From: JAIOSM01 sp964593725 | GTDB lineage: Bacteria; Desulfobacterota; Desulfobacteria; Desulfobacterales; Desulfobacteraceae | Reading direction: 5' to 3' | NCBI GenBank assembly: GCA_964593725.1 | Contig: CAZQJS010000012.1 | Span: 1 to 64,000, forward strand | DNA: 64,000 nucleotides | In this document: positions 9,368 to 17,655 of the stretch, in pieces | Layout of the letters: the number at the start of each line of letters is the position of its first letter | Position numbering within the stretch: the stretch's first letter is position 1 | Translations under genes and position numbers: made by a program | Notes under the pieces: generated by a model | Database searches by the model: none | Told to the model about the DNA's origin: nothing | What the model saw: the letters and a program-made list of their open reading frames with translations, nothing else

Positions 9368-10117
9368 TCAGACTGGTTTAAAGATATTTCCATGTTCAAC
9401 TCTTCTGGCGTAGAGTTCAGGAATACCTGCTTTAATGATTTTTCCGGCAGCCTTTTGATTGTCATATTTTACAAACCTTGATTCAATGGTGTTTTCATCG
9501 GAATCCCAGATTATATATTCTGCCTTTATCCTGTTGTTTCTGGGCTGTCCAACACTTCCTGTATTTACAATATAGCTACTATTTTTGTCAAGGATAAGCT
9601 TTTTTTTCTCAATTGGTTTTGTTCTGATCTTCTGATTATTGTATTCATACAGGTTTAGATTGTGTGTATGACCAATAAATGATACCTGCTCGGGAATTCT
9701 TTTTATTATGTACATAAGGTTCTCATTGGTTTCATAGGTGATATATTTTGTGGCTGATTCCGGAGGCAGGCCATGGACAAACCTGCAACCATGTCTGACC
9801 ATACAGATATTGAGGTTTGAAATAAATCTTAAAGAATCCATGGAAAGCAGGTCTTTGTTAATTAATAATGCTTTTTCTGCCCGTTTGTTAAAGGAGAAGA
9901 GATAATTTTCGTCAATGCATGCAAGTTCATGGTTGCCAAGTACTGATTTAATTTTTTTTTCCTGTATTATATTGATAATCTTTTCAGGGTCAGCACCATA
10001 TCCGACATTGTCACCTAAGGATATAATCTCATCAATGGATTGGGTCTTAATATCCATGAGAACACTCTCAAAAGCTTCTAAATTACTATGGATATCTGAC
10101 AGGATTGCAAGTCTCAT
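9368..10117 (-). CDS. Metallophosphoesterase, calcineurin-like (YfcE/MJ0936-type)
   Basis: Soluble phosphoesterase of 249 residues. The dimetal motifs appear in order: LSDIHSN (residues 5-11), GDNVGYGADP, GNHE, VHG and GHTH near 148. A later NTGSVGQPRN stretch is also typical of the group. Proteins of this type hydrolyse cyclic or simple phosphodiesters in vitro; the natural substrate is unknown. It overlaps hslO by four bases (ATGA). Confidence 0.88.
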   Translation of the reverse strand: MRLAILSDIHSNLEAFESVLMDIKTQSIDEIISLGDNVGYGADPEKIINIIQEKKIKSVLGNHELACIDENYLFSFNKRAEKALLINKDLLSMDSLRFISNLNICMVRHGCRFVHGLPPESATKYITYETNENLMYIIKRIPEQVSFIGHTHNLNLYEYNNQKIRTKPIEKKKLILDKNSSYIVNTGSVGQPRNNRIKAEYIIWDSDENTIESRFVKYDNQKAAGKIIKAGIPELYARRVEHGNIFKPV

Positions 10118-11034
10118 GATCTGAACATTTTAATTTCATCTTTATTGAAGCCGTATACTGAATTGCAGTGATGGCAGGTTATTTCAAGGGGAAATTCAGA
10201 TTCAGCTAAAATTTCATCCAGGTCTTTTCCAGGCAGTCTGGAAACATAGGCCCCCATTTTTTTCTTACTGCATCTACAGAAAAATTCAACCCGCCGGTTA
10301 TCAATAAAAACAGGATTTAAAGCTTTAAAAGAATTTAATATCAGTTTTTCAACATCTGCTTTCCGGGTAAAACCTTTGGAAGCTTTGATACTTTTAAGTA
10401 TTGTTTCGGCTTTTACTAATTTATCATCATGGGCATCGGGCATTGCCTGGAGAAAAATACCGCCCGCTCCTGTGACATTGCCCCGGGAATCAAAATTGAT
10501 GCTGAGTTTAAATCCAGTGGGAGTTTGTTCCGATTGGAGAAAATAATTTGCAAGGTCTTCTGCCATACTTCCGTGTTCCAGCATGATCTGCCCTGAATAG
10601 GGATGTTTTGCATCTTTCAGGTATTTTGTAACGGTTAAGAATCCTGCTCCAAAAAACCGGGACAGAGACTTTACCTTTTCAGGCTCTTTAATATCAATGG
10701 AACTGTTTTTCAGAAACCCTCTTACTTCTCCAAAGGCATTGGCCTCGACATCCAGACCCTTAACCGGGCCGGAACATTTTACAGTTATACTTAATCTGTC
10801 ACTGCCCTTGAGGTTGGAAGTCAGAAGGGCTGCTGCAATGTATGCATGCCCCAGGAGCAGGGTTTCAACAATGCCCAGATCATGGTTTGCCCGCATTTCA
10901 TTTATCATGCAGAAACTTTTTACAACAGCACCCCTGATAGTGCCATTGCTTAAGAGAAAGGAGTAGAGACGGTCGTTGTGAGCTGCTTTCAGTTTTTCCT
11001 TAACACTATTGCCGGATATATCTTTTTTAATCAT
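10114..11034 (-). CDS. hslO: Redox-regulated chaperone Hsp33
   Basis: Holdase chaperone activated by oxidation, 306 residues. The C-terminal zinc switch is intact: CRC in FFCRCSKKK and CHHC in ITCHHCNSVYGF, about 34 residues apart. The N-terminal Hsp33 fold includes GPVKGLDVEANAFGEVRGF and the QSEQTPTGFKL region. In an anaerobe this would protect proteins during oxygen exposure. It is cotranscribed with the downstream phosphoesterase. Confidence 0.95.
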   Translation of the reverse strand: MIKKDISGNSVKEKLKAAHNDRLYSFLLSNGTIRGAVVKSFCMINEMRANHDLGIVETLLLGHAYIAAALLTSNLKGSDRLSITVKCSGPVKGLDVEANAFGEVRGFLKNSSIDIKEPEKVKSLSRFFGAGFLTVTKYLKDAKHPYSGQIMLEHGSMAEDLANYFLQSEQTPTGFKLSINFDSRGNVTGAGGIFLQAMPDAHDDKLVKAETILKSIKASKGFTRKADVEKLILNSFKALNPVFIDNRRVEFFCRCSKKKMGAYVSRLPGKDLDEILAESEFPLEITCHHCNSVYGFNKDEIKMFRS

Positions 11035-11128
11035 CTTTTGTCAGTTTACAATGTTATTTTAAAAGCATGAAAATTGTATATTTTTTAAAAAAAGCATACC
11101 ATGGAAAAGTGAAAAATAACAGGAAAGT

Positions 11129-12058
11129 TTAGCTCTTATTGCTGAGAAGTACTCCAAAGATGACAATGCCTGCTGCAATGCACTGTTTTGTGTTTAAAAC
11201 TTCATTCAGGGCTACCCAGCCCAGCAGTACAGCCGTAACAGGAACAAGGTTTATGAAAATTGATGCTCTGGATGCAGGGATTTTGCTTATCCCATAGTTA
11301 TAAAGTCCGAATGATACAAGACTTACACATGCTCCAAGAAAAAACAAAATTGCAATTATATGAAGATTCCATATTGACAAGGGCAGTTGCATTACACTTT
11401 TTAAACCTGGCAGAAAGAATATTGTACCTGCAATAACCTGCATGGCAGTCAAAGTCCAGGTATTGTATCTGTTGCTGAGCTTTTTGATGAGTATCAGGTT
11501 GCTTGCTGCGCATATCATGGCAATAAATTCGAGTATATTACCAAGCACAGGGTTTGAAGCTGTGCTGGTACTGCTTTGAAACCATGTTAACAGGATAACA
11601 CCGAATATGGACAATAAGAGACCGATTATGGTTTTCATATTAATTGATTCTGCAAGGAATATCCAGGCAGCAAAGGAAACCATAAGTGGTACGCATGCTG
11701 CTATTATTCCTGCCTGGGATGATGTTGTGAGCTGTAATGCTCTGGATTCAAAGAGAAAATAGAGGCATGGCTGGAACATAACAGTTGGTACCAGTATTTT
11801 TATATCCCCTTTTTTACAGTTTTCAGGAATAAGTTGTTTAATAAACGGTAATATACAGATAAAAGCTATGGTCAGCCTGCATGACATTACCTCAAACGGG
11901 CTTAATACCCTGAGTACCACACGCATTGTGGAAAATGAGCTGCCCCAGAGGAGCACAGCACCCAATATGGCAAGTATGGGCAGTAAATTTTTAAAATTTA
12001 TTTTTTTTTCTGATTTCAAACTATTTAAATTTACCTTGAATTGTTTATTAAACAGCAT
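11129..12058 (-). CDS. DMT-superfamily (EamA) transporter
   Basis: Inner-membrane protein with ten predicted spans formed by two EamA repeats, each with the family feel: LGAVLLWGSSFSTMRVVLR in the first and IPASRASIFINLVPVTAVLLGWVALNE in the second. Members export amino acids or other metabolites. The reading frame can be extended upstream to a TTG at 12115, but no start has a good ribosome site; the ATG at 12058 leaves a short charged leader (FNKQFKVNLNSLKSEKK) before span one. It lies downstream of the LytTR regulator gene and an 18-bp palindrome. Confidence 0.82.
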   Translation of the reverse strand: MLFNKQFKVNLNSLKSEKKINFKNLLPILAILGAVLLWGSSFSTMRVVLRVLSPFEVMSCRLTIAFICILPFIKQLIPENCKKGDIKILVPTVMFQPCLYFLFESRALQLTTSSQAGIIAACVPLMVSFAAWIFLAESINMKTIIGLLLSIFGVILLTWFQSSTSTASNPVLGNILEFIAMICAASNLILIKKLSNRYNTWTLTAMQVIAGTIFFLPGLKSVMQLPLSIWNLHIIAILFFLGACVSLVSFGLYNYGISKIPASRASIFINLVPVTAVLLGWVALNEVLNTKQCIAAGIVIFGVLLSNKS

Positions 12059-12158
12059 TTCAACTGTTATATCAGACGTGATAGAGCAAATAACACACAA
12101 TGCCTGTATAATCAATATGGTGATGAAATAATTGAAAAGAATCAGAACCAGTGTTGTT

Positions 12159-12923
12159 TTACATCTGTTTAAACAGATGGGAATAGGCCCTGCTGACCCT
12201 TACACTCCTGTCTGTGTTATTAAACAGAACAATCAGCTGGTTTGAAAAAGAGCGGGTGATCTTTTTGATTTTATCAATGTTTATGATGGATGCTCTGTGG
12301 ACACGCCAGAACTGTCCAGGATCAAGTTCCTGTTCAAGTTCTTTAATAGTTTTTTTAATTAAAAACTCCTTTGTCTCAAGTTTAACAGTCGTATATTTAT
12401 CCTCTGCCATGAAAAAAACAATTTCTGCAACTGGAACAAATCTTATCTCTGACCCTGTCTTGACTTTTATCAATTGCAGAAAAGATTTTCCTCTGTTTTT
12501 ATTCAGGGTATTGATTATATTTTCGATTTTTTTCTGGGTTTCAGGAAGCCCCCGGGCAGATGATATTCTCTTCTTTAACCTGTTTATGGTCTTAATCAGT
12601 CTTTTCTCCTCAAGGGGTTTCAGAATATAATCCAGAGCCTCGTTTTCAAAGGCTTCAACTGCAAAATCATCATGGGCTGTCACAAACACAACAGGGCAGA
12701 TTCCTTTTATCTGCCCTGCGACCTCCAGACCTGACAGACCCGGCATTCTGATATCCAGAAACGCTACATCCGGCTGTATTTTTTCTATCATATCAGCTGC
12801 CTGTCTGCCATTGTATGCTTCGCCGGATATTATAAGCTCCGGCCATAACCGGTTTAATGCTTTTTTTAAACTCTTTACCAGGTTTTTTTCATCGTCGGCA
12901 ATAACTGCCCTGGGTTTGTTCAT
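12159..12923 (-). CDS. LytTR-family response regulator
   Basis: DNA-binding response regulator of 254 residues. The receiver has the acidic pair ADD near residue 10, the phospho-acceptor Asp57 in AFLDIRMPG, and the later TAHDDFAVEAF and LKPL motifs. The C-terminal LytTR domain includes GSEIRFVPVAEIVFFMAEDKYTTVKL and FWRVHRASIINIDKI. Its start overlaps the stop of the kinase gene (ATGA). Targets are unknown; LytTR proteins in this position usually regulate a nearby membrane protein gene, here possibly the DMT transporter. Confidence 0.93.
   Translation of the reverse strand: MNKPRAVIADDEKNLVKSLKKALNRLWPELIISGEAYNGRQAADMIEKIQPDVAFLDIRMPGLSGLEVAGQIKGICPVVFVTAHDDFAVEAFENEALDYILKPLEEKRLIKTINRLKKRISSARGLPETQKKIENIINTLNKNRGKSFLQLIKVKTGSEIRFVPVAEIVFFMAEDKYTTVKLETKEFLIKKTIKELEQELDPGQFWRVHRASIINIDKIKKITRSFSNQLIVLFNNTDRSVRVSRAYSHLFKQM
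12162..12179. promoter_or_regulatory. 18-bp perfect palindrome at the end of the LytTR gene
   Basis: CATCTGTTTAAACAGATG reads identically on both strands. It covers the last six sense codons of the LytTR regulator and lies about 100 bases upstream of the DMT transporter start. It could be an operator for the transporter or a short hairpin at the transcript end (no U-run follows). The palindrome is seen directly; its role is a guess. Confidence 0.4.
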
Positions 12924-13972
12924 AAAGGCACCTCAATCAGGGCCTTTGTGCCGCAGGGATCATTTGCCATGATTGTCAGGCCTGCATTATTACCATACAT
13001 GCTGTTAATTCTTTTACTGACATTGTTTATCCCAGTACCTGTTTTTTTATCAAGATCAAGTCCGCATCCTGTATCAGACACTTCTATTATTAAAAAGTTA
13101 TCTTTAATGGAGCATTTGATTACAATCCTTCCCCCTTCTATTTTTGGTTCCAGGCCGTATTTCACTGCGTTTTCAACCAGAGGCTGTATTAAAAGAGGAG
13201 AAAAAGTGATTTTCTTTATCTCCTTGTCTGCAATGATTTCAAAGGAGAGTCTTGGGCCCATTCTTATTTTGTGAATATTAAGATAATGGTTTACAAGAGC
13301 AAGTTCCTGGGAAAGGCTTATGGTCTCCTCCCTTGTGCGTTTAAGGGATATTTTTAAAAACCCGTTCAGTTCATCCAGCATTGTTTTACCTTTTTTAATA
13401 TCTTCATCCAGCAGGGATCTCAGGTTTGAGAGGGTGTTAAAAAGAAAGTGTGGTTCTATCTGTGCCTGCAGAGCCTTAAGCTTTTCTGAAATGGCCTGTT
13501 TTTCCAGAGTAAGGCGTTTTATTTTTTCTGTTTTAAGAAGATTTTCATAATCTTTGATTTTTTCCAGGGATATAAGAAAGTACGTAATTGGTATAGCAAA
13601 GAAAATGCCCAGCATAAAATTCCTACTGAATGAGTTCTGAAAATACTGATAAAAAGGGACATCATATTTGAGATACAGGAAGAGGTATCCTGCTGCTGCA
13701 CCTGTAACTGCACCTGCAGTAAGTCCTGCCATGATTTTTCCAAAAAGCTCTGCTTTTGTATTTATCCGGGTGAACAGGAGTATCATGACAATGAAAAAGC
13801 ATATGGAAAGGCCCATGAATTGGGATATAATCCAGACATCTATAAAACTGTGATTCTTAAGGGTGGAAAAGTAGAGCAGCAGGGCAATGATGGTATTAAA
13901 AATAAAAGTTGCTGCAAGATCTTTTAAAATTGATTTTTGAGGTGAATTGTTTTTATCTGTTTTTTTGTCCAT
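12920..13972 (-). CDS. LytS-type sensor histidine kinase
   Basis: Membrane sensor kinase of 350 residues. Four hydrophobic segments (about 20-36, 46-68, 80-100, 117-135) are followed by a coiled linker, the His_kinase domain with the phospho-accepting His175 in QIEPHFLFNTLSNLR, and an HATPase domain with QPLVENAVKYGLEP (N box) and DTGCGL and GTGINNVSKR (G boxes). The family partner is the LytTR regulator encoded next with a 4-base overlap. No extracellular sensing domain is present, so the signal is probably sensed in or near the membrane. Confidence 0.93.
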   Translation of the reverse strand: MDKKTDKNNSPQKSILKDLAATFIFNTIIALLLYFSTLKNHSFIDVWIISQFMGLSICFFIVMILLFTRINTKAELFGKIMAGLTAGAVTGAAAGYLFLYLKYDVPFYQYFQNSFSRNFMLGIFFAIPITYFLISLEKIKDYENLLKTEKIKRLTLEKQAISEKLKALQAQIEPHFLFNTLSNLRSLLDEDIKKGKTMLDELNGFLKISLKRTREETISLSQELALVNHYLNIHKIRMGPRLSFEIIADKEIKKITFSPLLIQPLVENAVKYGLEPKIEGGRIVIKCSIKDNFLIIEVSDTGCGLDLDKKTGTGINNVSKRINSMYGNNAGLTIMANDPCGTKALIEVPL

Positions 13973-14008
13973 CTGTTCTGCCCCTTTTTAAAACAGTATA
14001 ACGGAGAA

Positions 14009-14038
14009 GGAGAGAACAGGCAAGGCTGCCTGTCCTCC
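14009..14038. promoter_or_regulatory. GC-rich hairpin in the divergent LytS / DUF2141 region
   Basis: ACAGGCA (14016-14022) and TGCCTGT (14027-14033) form a 7-bp stem with loop AGGC, extended by GGAG and CTCC after a small bulge. It sits in the 198-base region between two divergent genes. Without a U-run it is not a clear terminator; a role as 5'-leader structure for the kinase gene is possible. Confidence 0.35.
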
Positions 14039-14170
14039 CATAATGCCATCCAGGCTTTTTTTTATACCATACATCTCATTTGGATTGATCTTGCCATGAA
14101 AACAGGTAATTTATGCCACAGTTAAGGCAGAGAATCTGGCTGATAGAATATATTATAAAGGAGAAGTAAG

Positions 14171-14635
14171 ATGGGAAAAAATTTTGTTGTTTTATTGGTT
14201 TTGTGCGGGTTTTTGTTGTTTTCAATCACTGCACCCGGAGTATCGGCAAAGGATGCCCGGGAAGAAAAATCAGGTTCTGGGAATTTGATAATAAACATTT
14301 CAGGATTTGAATCAAATAATGGGGATGCAAAAATTGCCCTTGTGGATTCCCGTGAAAATTATGAAAAAGGAGAGAGCCTTAAAAGAAAAATTGTGCCGGT
14401 AAAAGATAAAAAGGTACGGTATATTGTAAGGAATATTAAATTTGGCAGGTATGCTGTCAAAGCATTCCATGATGCAAACCGCAATGGCAGACTTGACACT
14501 GCCATGTTTGGCATACCAGTTGAAGCCTATGGATTTTCCAATAATGCAAGGGGTACATTCGGACCTCCTGATTATTCAAAGGTGGTATTTCAATTCACTG
14601 TTTCCGGCCAGGAGATATTTATTAAGATCAGGTAA
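14171..14635 (+). CDS. Exported DUF2141-domain protein
   Basis: A 154-residue protein with a Sec signal peptide (hydrophobic core at residues 5-22, cleavage probably after PGVSA). The DUF2141 body is recognisable from LIINISGFESNNGDAKIALVD, the FGRYAVKAFHDANRNGRLDTAMFGIPVEAYGFSNNA centre and the FGPPDYSKVVF end. The asparagine/aspartate-rich DANRNGRLD looks like a calcium-type loop. No function is established. It starts behind AAGGAGAAG and is followed 20 bases later by the Tat flavoprotein, so the two are one transcript and both leave the cytoplasm. Confidence 0.88.
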   Translation: MGKNFVVLLVLCGFLLFSITAPGVSAKDAREEKSGSGNLIINISGFESNNGDAKIALVDSRENYEKGESLKRKIVPVKDKKVRYIVRNIKFGRYAVKAFHDANRNGRLDTAMFGIPVEAYGFSNNARGTFGPPDYSKVVFQFTVSGQEIFIKIR

Positions 14636-14655
14636 TAAACAAGGAGACAGGATAA

Positions 14656-16263
14656 ATGGATAGGTTTAAAGGTATATCAAGGCGCTCGTTTATAAAACTG
14701 CTTCTCATGTCTGGGTCTGCTGCCCTGGTTGACTGGTCAGAGTTTAAAGCGTTTGCATCCCCGGCAGATACCAGTGAAAAATTTTCAGTTATTGTGATTG
14801 GGGCAGGTTTGGGCGGACTTGTGGCTGCTGCATACCTGGCACAATCAGGTTTTGATGTAACTCTTATTGAACAGCACTCCATTGCCGGCGGGTATGCAAC
14901 TTCCTTTAAAAGAAAATCCGGAAAATTTGAGTTTGATATATCTTTGCATGCCACGGTTGCTGAAAATGCAATACCTCAGAAGATTTTATCAGACCTTGGT
15001 GTATGGGATAAACTTGCTGTTGCATACACTCCGGAACTGCGCAGGATTATCAGTTCTGACTATGACGTTACACTGCCTGCTAGAAACCCGGCAGAGGTTA
15101 AAAAACGCCTTGCTGAACTTTTCCCCCTGGAAAAGAAGGGGATATACAGTTTTTATTCACAAATGGAAGATGTAATCTACAAGCTTTGGGGAAAAAGTTC
15201 CAATGGCAGGAGTGTGATACAGAGACTTGAGAAGCTTTCCCTGGAACAATGGATGTCCATGCACGTTAAAACGCCCGGACTTAAGCGAATTCTTTCAGCT
15301 TTTTGCGGCTATTATGGAACAGCTCCGGCAGAGACAAATGCCCTGTTTTATGCCATTGCCACAGGGGAGTATCTCATTCTGGGAGGGCAGTATTATAAAA
15401 CACGGTCCAGGGATTTGAGTAATGCCCTTGCAGATGCTGTTTATACTGCCAATGGACGGATTGTTTTTGATACTGAAGTTTCACAGATACTTATTTCAGA
15501 AAAAGGGGGCACGAACCATATTAAAGGGGTAAGGGATCTGGATAATAGATTCTATCCTGGAAAAGCTGTGATTGCCAATGCAAGTGCTCCAATGGTTTTT
15601 GGGAAGATGCTCCCCAAAGATGCTGTGCCGGATAATTATTTGAGAAAGATACAGCACCGCAGAAAATCCCTTTCAAGTTTTGTTGTATGGCTTGGCCTGA
15701 ACAGAGAGATTGATAGTGTCAGAAATTATGAAATCGATGTGGATATGGATGAAAAGAGCCGGTATGATAAAGACCGTCTGTACTCAGGGGATTATATCGG
15801 ATCAAGCCTGTCTGTCACAATATATGACAATCTGTTTAAGGGCTATTCCCGGCCCGGAACTTCAACAATGTCAATCATGGCACTGGCTGATTATAATTTT
15901 TGGAAAAAATTTGAAAAGGATTATTTCAACCAGAACAAGGTTGCATATAATCGAAAAAAATATCAGGTGGCATTAAGTTTAATTAAAAAAGTGGAAAAAG
16001 TGTTAATACCAGGCCTTCAAACCTCCATAGAAGTTATGGAAGTTGCTACACCTCTGACAAATATCCGTTACACAAAAAACCCTTCAGGAGCAATATATGG
16101 ATATGACCGCAATATGGAACGTCTGGGATCCCGCACACCTGTCAGAGGGTTATACCTCGCAGGTGCATGGGCAAACGGAGGTGGATACACTCCTGCAATG
16201 ATGGCCGGTCGCAATGCAGCAGGTCATCTTATGCAGGATTTCAAGATATTATCAAAGACATGA
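14656..16263 (+). CDS. Tat-exported CrtI-like FAD-dependent desaturase/oxidoreductase
   Basis: Flavoprotein of 535 residues related to phytoene desaturases and carotenoid isomerases. The N-terminus has a full twin-arginine motif SRRSFIK (residues 8-14), followed by a hydrophobic stretch. The FAD-binding Rossmann motif VIVIGAGLGGLVAAAYLA follows near residue 44, with GYATSFKRKSGKFEFDIS after it. The C-terminal FAD contact GLYLAGAWANGGGYTPAMMAGRNAA is present. Export of a folded, cofactor-loaded enzyme to the periplasm is implied. The substrate is unknown, perhaps a membrane isoprenoid or quinone. No carotenoid genes lie nearby. Confidence 0.85.
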   Translation: MDRFKGISRRSFIKLLLMSGSAALVDWSEFKAFASPADTSEKFSVIVIGAGLGGLVAAAYLAQSGFDVTLIEQHSIAGGYATSFKRKSGKFEFDISLHATVAENAIPQKILSDLGVWDKLAVAYTPELRRIISSDYDVTLPARNPAEVKKRLAELFPLEKKGIYSFYSQMEDVIYKLWGKSSNGRSVIQRLEKLSLEQWMSMHVKTPGLKRILSAFCGYYGTAPAETNALFYAIATGEYLILGGQYYKTRSRDLSNALADAVYTANGRIVFDTEVSQILISEKGGTNHIKGVRDLDNRFYPGKAVIANASAPMVFGKMLPKDAVPDNYLRKIQHRRKSLSSFVVWLGLNREIDSVRNYEIDVDMDEKSRYDKDRLYSGDYIGSSLSVTIYDNLFKGYSRPGTSTMSIMALADYNFWKKFEKDYFNQNKVAYNRKKYQVALSLIKKVEKVLIPGLQTSIEVMEVATPLTNIRYTKNPSGAIYGYDRNMERLGSRTPVRGLYLAGAWANGGGYTPAMMAGRNAAGHLMQDFKILSKT

Positions 16264-16269
16264 TGGAAT

Positions 16270-16851
16270 CTAAAACAGAAATTTGATGGCTGCAAATCCG
16301 GCCAGGAGCAGGATAGTGAAAACAATGGCCAGAAGATTGAAATATCTGTCAATGAATTTTTGTATACTTGGTCCGAAAAAGTATATCAGGCTCGCCACAA
16401 GTACAAAACGCAATGTTCTGGAAAAAGCCGATGCAATTAGAAATATTGGGAAATTAATTGTAAATGCCCCGGCAGAAATGGTGAAAAGTTTAAAGGGAAT
16501 GGGGGTAAAACCTGCTATGGTTACAGCCCAGGCATCCCATTTCTGGTACAATGCGGCAATGCGGCTCACCTGGTCTGTAAGATGATAAAAGTCTATGATC
16601 CTGTTTCCAATAAGGTCCATAAACTGCCAACCAATAAAGTATCCAAGGCAGGCTCCCAATATCGAGCCTGCACTGCATACCAGGGCAAACTTATAAGATT
16701 TTTTCGGGGCGCCCACTGCCAGCGCAATTAACAGTACATCCGGTGCAATGGGGAAAAATGATGATTCACAAAAAGCAATAACAAACAGGGCCATAGTGCC
16801 TCCGGGCCGTTCAGCCCATTGCAGGACCCAGTCATACATTTTTCTCAGCAT
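16270..16851 (-). CDS. YqaA-like membrane protein (SNARE-associated/VTT domain)
   Basis: Inner-membrane protein of 193 residues, DedA superfamily, YqaA branch. Features are the opening ERPGGTMALFVIAFCESSFFPIAPDVLLIAL, the re-entrant GSILGACLGYFIGWQF segment and the GFTPIPFKLFTISAGAFTINFPIFLIAS motif with its conserved Pro residues and downstream SRTLRF. Members probably move or flip lipids. It overlaps pcm by one base and ends six bases from the convergent flavoprotein gene. Confidence 0.88.
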   Translation of the reverse strand: MLRKMYDWVLQWAERPGGTMALFVIAFCESSFFPIAPDVLLIALAVGAPKKSYKFALVCSAGSILGACLGYFIGWQFMDLIGNRIIDFYHLTDQVSRIAALYQKWDAWAVTIAGFTPIPFKLFTISAGAFTINFPIFLIASAFSRTLRFVLVASLIYFFGPSIQKFIDRYFNLLAIVFTILLLAGFAAIKFLF

Positions 16852-17510
16852 TAATTATCCTTCCAGCCGTGCCGGCCTATTAGTTTTACAAATCTGCATC
16901 CGCCCAGATTTTTTGTAATAATTCCACTGTTTGTTTTTTTAATTATTATAAGTTCCTGGGATAAATGATCTCCCACAGGCATAATAAGTCTGCCGCCCAA
17001 TGATAATTGTTTAATAAGTGGTTCAGGGATCTCTTTGCCGCCTGCTGTAACAATAATGGCATCAAAGGGGCTTTCCTGTTTCCATCCAAGGGTGCCGTCG
17101 GAATATCTTGTTACAATATTGTGATATTTTAACCTGTCAAATAATTTTTTTGTATTTAAAAAAAGGGTGCTGTTCCTTTCAATGGTATATATCCGGTGGG
17201 CAATTGCCGCAAGCACAGCTGCCTGGTATCCTGATCCTGTACCGATTTCAAGCACTCTTTCATCCCCTTTCAATGCCAGAGCCTGGGTCATCTCTGCAAT
17301 AATATAGGGCTGGGAAATGGTCTGACCTTCGCCTATGGGGAGTGGATAGTCACCATAGGCACTTTCAGCCAGGGCTTCACTCACAAAAAGGTGTCTCGGG
17401 ATTGTTTCCATGGCTCTTATGACTGATGGGTCTGTGACTCCCCGGGCTGCTATCTGGGTTTGAACCATTTCGCGGCGCCACCGGTCAAATTTTTTAGCCT
17501 GATTATTCAT
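16851..17510 (-). CDS. pcm: Protein-L-isoaspartate O-methyltransferase
   Basis: Cytoplasmic repair methyltransferase, 219 residues, that methylates isoaspartyl residues in aged proteins using S-adenosylmethionine. The characteristic block PRHLFVSEALAESAYGDYPLPIGEGQTISQPYIIAEMTQAL is followed by the SAM motif VLEIGTGSGYQAAVLA and DAIIVTAGGKEIPEPLIKQL. It heads a two-gene transcript with the YqaA-like gene and is divergent from the potassium channel gene across 145 bases. Confidence 0.95.
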   Translation of the reverse strand: MNNQAKKFDRWRREMVQTQIAARGVTDPSVIRAMETIPRHLFVSEALAESAYGDYPLPIGEGQTISQPYIIAEMTQALALKGDERVLEIGTGSGYQAAVLAAIAHRIYTIERNSTLFLNTKKLFDRLKYHNIVTRYSDGTLGWKQESPFDAIIVTAGGKEIPEPLIKQLSLGGRLIMPVGDHLSQELIIIKKTNSGIITKNLGGCRFVKLIGRHGWKDN

Positions 17511-17655
17511 GGGTACTTATTAGCAGCTATCATCCTTCCAGTCAAGGCAATACACAGTTTTGAAAGCTATTGTTCCCTGGTTTTACATCTGCTGCATCAA
17601 CCCTCTGTCTCTGATTTTTGTTGATTTTTGGGTTTATCAAATGTAGAAATCAGAT

